Assembly (NCBI GenBank): GCA_031259225.1
Contig: JAIRLT010000117.1
Location: 1 to 5,048 of the forward strand
Direction: 5' to 3'
Source of the DNA: Prevotellaceae bacterium
Lineage (GTDB): Bacteria > Bacteroidota > Bacteroidia > Bacteroidales > UBA932
Length of the DNA: 5,048 bases
A model generated the notes under the pieces. It saw only the letters and a list, made by a program, of their open reading frames with translations. It ran no database searches and was not told the origin of the DNA. Positions 1 to 5,035 of the stretch are shown here, one piece after another (positions within the stretch are counted from its first letter, which is position 1; each line of letters opens with the position of its first letter). The translations under genes were made by a program, and so were the position numbers.

Positions 1-1101
1 CGCCGCGGATACATTGCCAAATCGGGCATAATGCTCGGGCTGGGCGAAACGCCGCAAGAAGTGCTGACGGTGATGCGCGACGCCCGCCGCGCCGGCGTGC
101 GCCTCTTCACCATTGGGCAATACTTGCAGCCGACCCCGCAACACCTTCCGGTAGCCGGGTATATCCCGCCGGCGCAATTCGACTACTACCGCCAAGCCGG
201 CGTCAACATGGGCTTTGACCACGTGGCAAGCAGCCCGCTTGTCCGCTCGTCATACATGGCAGAGGAGCAGTGGGCAGCGGCAGTTGGTAGTGGAGAGAAG
301 AGAGTGGAGAATGGAGAATGGAGAATGGAGAATGGAGAATTGCCGGCACACCCGTGTAAAAGCATCAGCCACTTTCCATTTTCCACTCTCCATTCTCCAT
401 TCTCCATTAACTTTGTTGATTGGGGATTGATTGACTACCGGGAAGCATGGGAGCGGCAACGCGCCCTCGCCGCCCAACTCATTGCGCAAAAGGATGCCGG
501 CGCCGGCTCCTCGAGCCATTCAACACTGTCACCGCCCGGCAATACGTTTGCCTTCTGCGAACATCCGCATGTGTACACGCTCGGGCGGAACGGAAAAGCA
601 AATAACCTGCTGGTGGACGCCGGGTTTTTAAGCGCTATTAACGCCGCCTATTACCATGTTGATCGCGGCGGCGACATCACCTACCACGGTCCTGGGCAGA
701 TAGTAGGCTACCCGCTGCTGGATTTGGAGGCGCTGCATCTTTCGTTGAAACAATACATTTTTATAATAGAGGAAATGGTCATCCGCACCTTGCAGCATTA
801 CAGCCTTGCTGCCGGGCGGCTTGACGGCGCCACCGGCGTATGGCTCGACGCCGGGAAACCGGAAGCGCGGAAAATTTGCGCTATCGGCGTACATGCCTCG
901 CGCTATGTAACCACGCACGGCTTTGCACTTAACGTAAATACCGACTTGTCTTATTACCGCTACATCCATCCCTGCGGTTTCACGGATAAAGGTGTAACCT
1001 CTTTAGCCGCCGAAAAAGGACAAACCATAGAGGTAAATGAAGTAAAACAATGGCTGCAACATTACTTCATAGAATTGACAGGAACTATTGCAAAGTCATA
1101 G
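1..1101 (+). CDS. lipA-lipB: Lipoyl synthase (C-terminal part) fused in frame to octanoyltransferase LipB; 5' end outside window
   Basis: The frame is open from base 1 to TAG at 1099-1101 (366 residues visible; start lies upstream). Residues 1 to about 90 are the end of lipoyl synthase, the radical-SAM enzyme that inserts sulfur into octanoyl groups: KSGIMLGLGE, IGQYLQPT and the terminal RSSY motif (82-85), whose serine ligates the auxiliary Fe-S cluster in this family. Residues from about 137 (NFVDWG) to the end are a full-length LipB, which transfers octanoate from acyl carrier protein to lipoyl-dependent enzymes. It has RGGDITYHGPGQ (222-233), catalytic Lys291 in KICAIG (codon 871) and catalytic Cys325 in HPCGF (codon 973). 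The roughly 45-residue linker is encoded by the heptamer inverted repeat. No stop separates the domains and LipB has no ordinary start; GTG 304 or ATG 325, inside the repeat, are the only plausible internal starts. The fusion is seen; a separate LipB product remains possible. Confidence 0.9.
   Translation, partial: RRGYIAKSGIMLGLGETPQEVLTVMRDARRAGVRLFTIGQYLQPTPQHLPVAGYIPPAQFDYYRQAGVNMGFDHVASSPLVRSSYMAEEQWAAAVGSGEKRVENGEWRMENGELPAHPCKSISHFPFSTLHSPFSINFVDWGLIDYREAWERQRALAAQLIAQKDAGAGSSSHSTLSPPGNTFAFCEHPHVYTLGRNGKANNLLVDAGFLSAINAAYYHVDRGGDITYHGPGQIVGYPLLDLEALHLSLKQYIFIIEEMVIRTLQHYSLAAGRLDGATGVWLDAGKPEARKICAIGVHASRYVTTHGFALNVNTDLSYYRYIHPCGFTDKGVTSLAAEKGQTIEVNEVKQWLQHYFIELTGTIAKS
305..408. repeat. 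Inverted heptanucleotide repeat inside the lipA-lipB reading frame
   Basis: The left arm (305-339) is five tandem copies of TGGAGAA. The right arm (375-408) is the reverse complement, TTCTCCA units with a few substitutions. The arms are separated by about 35 bases, so the transcript can form a long hairpin between the LipA and LipB domains. The repeat keeps frame 1 open through both arms and supplies the linker peptide (ENGEWRMENGE on the left, FPFSTLHSPFS on the right). Its composition and 7-base period differ from the flanking coding sequence, which suggests insertion or expansion of intergenic-type repeat DNA at the old gene boundary. Confidence 0.9.
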
Positions 1102-1125
1102 CCATTGCAGTGTCCTGACGTAAAG

Positions 1126-1145
1126 AATTAGGAATTAAGAATTAG
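1126..1145. repeat. AATTAGG/AATTAAG heptamer run after lipB
   Basis: Three imperfect 7-base units (AATTAGG, AATTAAG, AATTAG) start 24 bases after the LipB stop and run into a GC-rich separator, GCTGGCGCAGG (1145-1155). They begin the 266-base gene-free stretch between the convergent lipB and lyase genes. I see no gene in that stretch. Confidence 0.7.
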
Positions 1146-1177
1146 CTGGCGCAGGAAACAATTTACGGATTTACAGG

Positions 1178-1343
1178 TTTACAGATTTAGGCTGACGTGC
1201 CAGCCAATTAACAATTAACAATTAGCCTGCGCCAGCCATTTTCAACTTTCAACTTTCAACTTTACAGATTTAGGCTGACGCGCCAGCCAATTAACAATTA
1301 ACAATTAGCCTGCGCTAGCCATTTTCAACTTTCAATTTTCAAC
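1178..1343. repeat. 83-bp tandem duplication built of heptamer runs and GC-rich separators
   Basis: Copy 1 (1178-1260) and copy 2 (1261-1343) abut with no spacer and differ at three positions, all C/T changes. Each copy contains, in order, TTTACAGATTTA, a GC-rich inverted segment (GGCTGACGYGCCAGCC), AATTAAC heptamers, a second GC-rich separator (GCCTGCGCYAGCC) and TTCAACT-type heptamers. A further partial unit (1350-1366) ends against the lyase stop codon. The near identity suggests recent duplication by slippage or unequal exchange. Confidence 0.92.
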
Positions 1344-1346
1344 TAA

Positions 1347-1360
1347 GCCGGCGCGCCAGC
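1347..1360 (-). terminator. Possible weak hairpin after the lyase gene
   Basis: Read on the minus strand just after the lyase stop, GCTGG and CCGGC can pair around CGCG, with one U-G pair. No clear U-tract follows, so this may be only a repeat separator rather than a terminator. Similar GGCTG/CAGCC hairpins lie at 1190-1205 and 1274-1289 between the convergent genes. Confidence 0.2.
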
Positions 1361-1367
1361 CAATTAG

Positions 1368-2897
1368 TCACATTAGCACATGGTCTTTGTTTTTCAGGTA
1401 TTCGTTCATGCGTGCAATGTCCTTGTGTTTCGTGGTATCGCCCGTGAATACCGGGAAGAAAGCGCGCACCTCGTCGTACACGCCTTTGGTGGCAGGCGAA
1501 AGCTGGTGTTGTATTTTCAGGTAATCGACGGCTTGCACGATAGCCATGAAATGGATGCTCATCACCTGGTAAGCATTTTCGATGACGGTTTTGGCAAGCA
1601 GCGCGGCATTGGCGCCCATGCTGACTATATCCTGGTTGTCGTTGTTGCACGGGATACTGTGCACATACATGGGGTTGGAGAGGGTTTGCGATTCGGCGGT
1701 GGTGGAGGTAGCCGTGAATTGCGCCGCCTGCAGCCCGTAGTTGAGCCCCCTGACGCCCAAGTTCCCGAACGGGGGCAACAGGTTGTTGAGGCGTTCATGG
1801 AACAGATAATTCATTTGCCGTTCCGCCAGCATGGTTAATTTGGTGATGGCTATTTTCAGCTTGTCCATTTCAAACGACACGTAGTCGCCATGAAAATTCC
1901 CGCCGTGGAACACATTCCCGGCTTGCACGTCCACAATGGGATTGTCGCTTGCCGAATTTATTTCGTTCATCAATACTTCTTCCGCATTCGCGACGGCGTC
2001 AGCCACCGGACCTAAAACCTGCGGCACGCAACGGATAGAATAATATTCCTGCACTTTTTCCTTAATATAGGCTTCTTCTATTTTGTGGTCATAAAAGAAA
2101 TCCCCACGCTTGCGGATACGCGCGGCGCCGCGCAGGACTGCCCGCAGTTGCGCCGCCACCTGCTGTTGCCCCCGGTGCTTCTTTGAGATATTGAGTTCTT
2201 CCGAAAAATAATCATCGAAAGCCGCTACAATCTCAAGCACCATTGCCGAAGCGATAACCGCCCAGCCGAGTATTTTTTTGGCGTAAAACAGGTTTATCAT
2301 CCCGATGCCGGTCATGGCAGAGGTGCCGTTCAACAGCGCCAAGCCTTCACGTACGTGCATTTTGACGGGTTGCAGGTGCAGTTCATCGAATACCTGCCGG
2401 GTGGGCGCGACCGTTCCTTTGTAGCGCACCTCGCCTTCGCCGATAAGGCACAGCGCAATGTGCGCCAACTGTACCAAATCGCCGCTGGCGCCCACGCTGC
2501 CGTGTTCAAAGATTAACGGGTAAATGCCGCGGTTGATAAACTCCGCCAGCAACGCCACCACCGACGGGTGAATACCCGAATATCCCCGCAGGAAAGTGCC
2601 TGCCCGCGCCAGCATAATGGCTTTAACATACTGGTCGGGAAGCAGCGCGCCCGCGCCCGTGCAATGGCTCCGGATGATATTATACTGTAAATCGTTCAGG
2701 CTTTTGTCGTCAATCCGGTATTGCGCCATAGGTCCAAAGCCGGTGTTGATGCCATAAATCAGTTTTTCTTTTGAAAAGCGGTCTAAAAATTCAAAGCCCT
2801 GCGCTACGCCGGCTAATGTGGCAGCCGAAAGTTCCAATTCCTTCCCGCGGAAAAGAATGTCATACACGTTGCCTGCGGTAAGTTCTAAATGTATCAT
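1368..2897 (-). CDS. Aromatic amino acid ammonia-lyase (HAL/PAL/TAL family, tyrosine-lyase-like)
   Basis: This 509-residue protein is full length for the family. The Ala137-Ser138-Gly139 triad in EHGSVGASGDL forms the MIO electrophile that removes ammonia from histidine, tyrosine or phenylalanine. Other conserved parts are catalytic Tyr48 in YGINTGFG, Asn190 in LLNGT, Tyr286 and Arg289 in YYSIRCVPQ, and Glu402 in TAESQTLSNP. From memory, long segments (NTGFGPMAQYR, GNFHGDY, MDKLKIAITKLTMLAER) match the Flavobacterium johnsoniae tyrosine ammonia-lyase clade better than HutH. The substrate-selecting pair is Ser78-His79, which in other clades suggests histidine, so the substrate is not settled. 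No hut genes are in view. ATG 2897 follows the upstream stop by one base, implying an operon and translational coupling. The last residues (HVLM) and TGA lie in repeat DNA, so the original C-terminus may have been altered. The enzyme is expected to be cytoplasmic and homotetrameric. Confidence 0.93.
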   Translation of the reverse strand: MIHLELTAGNVYDILFRGKELELSAATLAGVAQGFEFLDRFSKEKLIYGINTGFGPMAQYRIDDKSLNDLQYNIIRSHCTGAGALLPDQYVKAIMLARAGTFLRGYSGIHPSVVALLAEFINRGIYPLIFEHGSVGASGDLVQLAHIALCLIGEGEVRYKGTVAPTRQVFDELHLQPVKMHVREGLALLNGTSAMTGIGMINLFYAKKILGWAVIASAMVLEIVAAFDDYFSEELNISKKHRGQQQVAAQLRAVLRGAARIRKRGDFFYDHKIEEAYIKEKVQEYYSIRCVPQVLGPVADAVANAEEVLMNEINSASDNPIVDVQAGNVFHGGNFHGDYVSFEMDKLKIAITKLTMLAERQMNYLFHERLNNLLPPFGNLGVRGLNYGLQAAQFTATSTTAESQTLSNPMYVHSIPCNNDNQDIVSMGANAALLAKTVIENAYQVMSIHFMAIVQAVDYLKIQHQLSPATKGVYDEVRAFFPVFTGDTTKHKDIARMNEYLKNKDHVLM

Positions 2898-2898
2898 G

Positions 2899-3480
2899 CT
2901 ATCTCCAATGCCATGTTCTTAAAATATTCAAAATGGAAGCCGCCCAGTAGTTCCGCACGCCGAAACCGCCGGCGCGTCCTGTCATTTTCCGCGAATAAAT
3001 AATTTCATGCGTCGCCTCGTCAAAAAAGACGACATGGTACACGCCCGACCGCCGGGCTTTGCTCAACGTTTCCGCAATAAAAACCAAACCAACCGCCGCA
3101 TGGTTATCGGTGGAAAGCGACGAAACAATGGCGTGGATATCGGCGTCCGAAATTTTTTTGCGCACGGTTCGCGACGTCAGCAGTCCGGCGTCGATTTGCT
3201 CATTGTTGTTACCGGTTACGGAAAAATTGTAAGCCGCTATTTTTTTACCCATGTATTTTTTGAAGTTGTATTTATTCACTTCCCGGTAAAGTAAATCGTT
3301 AATGGCAATCAGTCCACCCTTAAACCGTTCAGGTATTTCCTCTACGTCGGGAGCTGTGGCTAATGAAAAATCGACGCCATAAAAATTTATTTCCTTGATT
3401 TTTTTAATCTCGGCGGATTGGGCGTCCGCTGGAGCCACCAGCGCCACCGTCATAGAAATTAATAAAAGTATTTTTTTCAT
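2899..3480 (-). CDS. Small exported protein of unknown function, upstream of the lyase
   Basis: The 193-residue product starts MKKILLLISMTVALVAPADAQS, a signal peptide with a short basic N-region, a hydrophobic core and an ADA-Q type cleavage site near residue 20. There is no lipobox cysteine, so a soluble periplasmic protein is most likely. I chose ATG 3480 over the in-frame ATG 3504 because the latter would put eight polar residues before the signal peptide. The mature part, about 170 residues, has conserved-looking segments NFYGVDFS (32-39), AVGLVFIAETL (129-139), YHVVFFDEATHEI (148-160) and AGGFGVRNYWA (170-180). I have an impression of similar Bacteroidota proteins but know no assigned function. 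It ends one base before the lyase start, so the two genes are probably co-transcribed from the promoter near 3549. Confidence 0.85.
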   Translation of the reverse strand: MKKILLLISMTVALVAPADAQSAEIKKIKEINFYGVDFSLATAPDVEEIPERFKGGLIAINDLLYREVNKYNFKKYMGKKIAAYNFSVTGNNNEQIDAGLLTSRTVRKKISDADIHAIVSSLSTDNHAAVGLVFIAETLSKARRSGVYHVVFFDEATHEIIYSRKMTGRAGGFGVRNYWAASILNILRTWHWR

Positions 3481-3548
3481 ATTATAAAATGTTGCATGTA
3501 TCATGATCGGACAGGTTTATTATCCTGCACCCGTTGCTTACGGGGGGG

Positions 3549-3556
3549 CAAAGATA
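3549..3556 (-). promoter_or_regulatory. Bacteroidota-type -7 box for the exported protein-lyase operon
   Basis: Read on the minus strand the bases are TATCTTTG, matching the TAnnTTTG -7 element of Bacteroides promoters. The upstream -33 TTTG is only loosely matched. Transcription would start near 3541-3545, giving a leader of about 60 nt before ATG 3480. The downstream C-run read on this strand (complement of 3542-3548) lies near the predicted start. Confidence 0.55.
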
Positions 3557-3577
3557 CAAAAAGATTTATAGATTAAA

Positions 3578-3697
3578 GCTGCCGCAGGCTAATGTGATTA
3601 ATGTGATTAATTGTTTAATGTGCTAATGTGATTAATTGGCTGCCGCCGGCTAATGTGCTAATGTGAAAATGTGCTAATGTGATTAATTGGCTGCCGC
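3578..3697. repeat. AATGTG-rich repeat units separated by GCTGCCGC
   Basis: GCTGCCGC occurs at 3578-3585, 3639-3646 and 3690-3697. Between these separators lie runs built of AATGTGATT, AATGTGCT and AATTG. The last separator is followed almost directly by the A-tract of the first non-coding RNA block. The same unit, with small changes, overlaps the end of the lyase gene at about 1353-1383 on the opposite strand. I see no gene in this array. Confidence 0.85.
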
Positions 3698-3728
3698 AAG
3701 AAAAAATCGAAAAAAAAATGAAATAAAA

Positions 3729-3759
3729 TTTGTAGATAAAAAATATTGTTTTATATTTG
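3729..3759 (+). promoter_or_regulatory. Promoter of structured RNA copy A
   Basis: TTTG at 3729-3732 and TATATTTG at 3752-3759 are separated by 19 bases, matching the Bacteroides -33 TTTG and -7 TAnnTTTG layout. A-tracts at 3701-3728 precede it and could act like an UP element. The start site would be near 3765. Copy B has the same boxes and spacing although the spacer sequence differs. Confidence 0.85.
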
Positions 3760-3765
3760 CGCCAT

Positions 3766-4150
3766 TAATATGTTTCTTTGACATTTTGAATTTGATATAT
3801 GAAAATATATCGCTTTAACTTTTATTCGACAACGATATCGAAATCGCGAAAAATTTCACATAGTCTGAATATAAGTAAGAGCAACCTCACTAAGAGTAGA
3901 TGTGGGTTGTTATGCTTATTGACTATGTGGGTTTTCGCGAACCTCGATATCGAACAAGTATAGCATTCATTTCTGCTCTTGGTTTTTTAGTGGAATAGGG
4001 AAAAACCTCAATAAAAGTTGAAGGAATAAATTGTAGAACGAAATTTCTACAATCATTGGCAGCGGATAAAAACTTGCAGCAGGGGATTGTTTTATGAAAA
4101 AGTTTGTGTTTGTGGGTACGTATATAAAATAATCCCAGCGCTGCAAAAAG
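3766..4150 (+). ncRNA. Candidate novel structured non-coding RNA, copy A
   Basis: Ends are inferred from the promoter and last helix. Helices in order: P1 3794-3800/3805-3811 (loop GAAA); a long rod of P2 3833-3840/3945-3952, P3 3845-3852/3932-3939, P4 3857-3865/3921-3929, P5 3871-3875/3915-3919 and P6 3881-3886/3905-3910, topped by 3888-3891/3898-3902 with apical loop AAGAGT; then hairpin 3971-3977/3989-3995, hairpin 4030-4038/4045-4053, and a closing stem 4074-4080/4140-4146 plus 4083-4095/4124-4136. Segment 3890-3899 can also pair with 3973-3982 as a pseudoknot or alternative fold. Copy B at about +700 keeps these helices with paired base changes. There is no reading frame of useful length. 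I do not recognise the family; function is unknown. A U6 tract at 3983-3988 could end a shorter form. The downstream helices are also conserved, which argues for the long form. Confidence 0.8.
3774..3783 (+). promoter_or_regulatory. boxA-like antitermination site, RNA copy A
   Basis: TTCTTTGACA lies about 10 nt after the predicted transcription start. It resembles rRNA-leader boxA (E. coli TGCTCTTTAACA), the binding site for NusB/NusE. Such sites protect long untranslated RNAs from Rho. The motif and its flanks are preserved in copy B. Binding is inferred, not shown. Confidence 0.5.
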
Positions 4151-4159
4151 TAATTAGAA

Positions 4160-4371
4160 GCGCGTCATTCCGACCGGAGCGCGCGAGGAACGAGCGCGCG
4201 CAGCGGAAGCCCCCTAACCCCCAAAGGGGGAAGCACAGGGCACGGGGCACAGGGGCGTCATTGTAGGGGCGTCAGCCACCCCCTCTCCGTCGGGAGAGGG
4301 GGCTGGGGGGTGAGGACGAAATACGCAGCAGATTCCTCGACTCCGCTTCGCTCCGCTCGGAATGACGGCGC
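4160..4371. repeat. Composite GC-rich repeat block with inverted CGTCATTCCG ends
   Basis: CGTCATTCCG at 4163-4172 and its perfect reverse complement CGGAATGACG at 4358-4367 bracket the block. The left part continues ACCGGAGCGCGCGAGGAACG. The right part is ATTCCTCGACTCCGC followed by TTCGCTCCGCTCGGAAT, itself with inverted ATTCC/GGAAT ends. The middle carries G/C hairpins. I associate this kind of sequence with dispersed intergenic repeats of Bacteroidota. It has no transposase and looks like a non-autonomous or passive repeat. Copy B of the RNA is followed by a related block at 4866. Confidence 0.8.
4218..4302. repeat. Two strong G/C hairpins inside the composite repeat
   Basis: CCCCC/GGGGG pair at 4218-4222 and 4226-4230 around AAA. 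A perfect 10-bp stem pairs 4279-4288 with 4293-4302 around GTCG. Either could slow RNA polymerase or end transcripts arriving from RNA copy A, but neither has a U-tract. An apparent minus-strand reading frame here is only the repeat read through. Confidence 0.7.
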
Positions 4372-4400
4372 AGTTGAAAGTTGAAAATGGCTGGCGCAGG
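4372..4400 (-). repeat. Inverted copy of the intergenic heptamer repeat
   Basis: The reverse complement of these 29 bases matches 1226-1254 exactly: a GCCTGCGCCAGCC-type separator followed by TTCAACTTTCAACT. It sits directly before the A-tract of RNA copy B, so this copy of the block, like copy A, starts right at a GC-rich repeat separator. Confidence 0.9.
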
Positions 4401-4427
4401 AAAAAATCGAAAAAAAAATAAAAAAAA

Positions 4428-4458
4428 TTTGTAATTAAAAAAAATAGTTCTATATTTG
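4428..4458 (+). promoter_or_regulatory. Promoter of structured RNA copy B
   Basis: TTTG at 4428-4431 and TATATTTG at 4451-4458 are again 19 bases apart, after A-tracts at 4401-4427. The spacer differs from copy A while both boxes are unchanged, as expected if the promoter is under selection. The predicted start is near 4464. Confidence 0.85.
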
Positions 4459-4464
4459 CGGCGT

Positions 4465-4855
4465 TAATATGCTTCTTTGACATTTTGAAATTGATATATT
4501 AAAATATATCGCTTTGACTTTTATTCTGCGAAAAGTATCGAAATCAGGAAAATTTCTACACCGTTTGAATATAAGTAAAAGCAATCACGCCAAGAGTGGA
4601 CGTGGGTTGCTGTACTTATTTAACGGTGTGGGTTTCCTGAACCTCGATACTTTATAAGTGTAGCATCCCGTTTCCACTCTTGGTTTTTTAGTGGAATAAG
4701 GAAAAAATCACGGTAAAAGTTGAAGAAATAAATTGCAGACCAAAATTTCTGCAATCATTGGCAGTAGATAAAAACTTGCAGCAGGGGGTTGTTTTGTGAA
4801 AAAGTTTGTGTTTGTGAGTACGTCTATAAAACAATCTCCATAGGCTGCAAAAAAA
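4465..4855 (+). ncRNA. Candidate novel structured non-coding RNA, copy B
   Basis: This is colinear with copy A at an offset of about 700. Helices: P1 4493-4499/4504-4510; P2 4533-4540/4645-4652; P3 4545-4551/4633-4639; P4 4557-4565/4622-4630; P6 4581-4586/4605-4610, topped by 4588-4591/4598-4601, loop AAGAGT; hairpin 4672-4678/4690-4696 (fully Watson-Crick here); hairpin 4732-4739/4748-4755; closing stem 4776-4781/4845-4850 with 4787-4797/4826-4836. Paired changes from copy A include three in P2 (C-G to A-U, G-C to A-U, A-U to G-C), two in P3 and three in P4. CCAAGAGTGG (4590-4599) is perfectly complementary to CCACTCTTGG (4674-4683). The helix set is retained despite many substitutions, so both copies appear functional. 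Ends are inferred; the function is unknown. Confidence 0.8.
4473..4482 (+). promoter_or_regulatory. boxA-like antitermination site, RNA copy B
   Basis: TTCTTTGACA is identical to the copy A site and follows the predicted start by about 10 nt. Here the preceding bases read TGC, closer to classical boxA than copy A. The role is inferred from resemblance to rRNA-leader boxA. Confidence 0.5.
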
Positions 4856-4865
4856 GTGATTAGGA

Positions 4866-5006
4866 GCGCGTCATTCCGACCGGAGCGCGCGAAGAACGAG
4901 CCGCGCGGAGTGGAGGAAACTGCTCCGGAATGCAGGGCGGTGTAAAGCAGCAGGTGCAGCGCGCAGCAGATTTCTCGACTCCGCTACGCTCCGCTCGAAA
5001 TGACGG
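4866..5006. repeat. Second composite repeat block, after RNA copy B
   Basis: It opens with CGTCATTCCG (4869-4878) and ends with CGAAATGACG (4996-5005), its inverse with one mismatch. The first 30 or so bases match the copy A block closely; the middle is unrelated and lacks the G/C hairpins. The right-hand element reads ATTTCTCGACTCC...CTCGAAAT, where both short arms have changed relative to the ATTCC/GGAAT pair at 4332-4363, so the inverted ends are kept. Confidence 0.75.
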
Positions 5007-5035
5007 GACACGCTACGCTCCGCTCGAAATGACGG
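4982..5035. repeat. 25-bp direct repeat at the right edge
   Basis: CGCTACGCTCCGCTCGAAAT plus GACGG occurs at 4982-5006 and again, identically, at 5011-5035 after four bases. It is a partial extra copy of the right end of the composite repeat. The remaining bases to 5048 show no feature. Confidence 0.85.

Noticed and set aside
186..519. Minus-strand and alternate-frame open frames across the lipA-lipB joint
   Set aside because: They exist because the heptamer repeat lacks stops in several frames; they show no conserved motifs and oppose a well-supported gene.
1380..1838. 152-codon plus-strand open frame
   Set aside because: It is antisense to the 3' third of the lyase gene, whose motifs are clear; it has no recognisable protein features.
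3578..3697. CRISPR array made of GCTGCCGC-separated units
   Set aside because: The conserved part is only 8 bases, the spacers are themselves AATGTG repeats, the unit lengths differ (61 and 51), and no cas gene is visible.
4094..4132. Tiny frame MKKFVFVGTYIK in RNA copy A and a similar GTG-started frame at 4796-4843 in copy B
   Set aside because: The start codon lies in a predicted stem and the shared codons in its conserved loop. The two frames differ in start codon, length and C-terminus. Loop conservation explains the similarity, though a leader peptide is not fully excluded.
3766..4150. Known RNA classes for the structured RNA (tmRNA, RNase P, SRP, 6S, group II intron)
   Set aside because: There is no tRNA-like end or CCA, no RNase P signature, no group II domain V motif and no reverse transcriptase in the window; the fold is not a single bubble-containing 6S rod. 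This was judged by eye only, without a database search.
4214..4483. 89-codon minus-strand open frame
   Set aside because: It reads through the G/C hairpins, the ATTCC repeat and the A-tract promoter region of RNA copy B. The peptide is low complexity and repeat derived.
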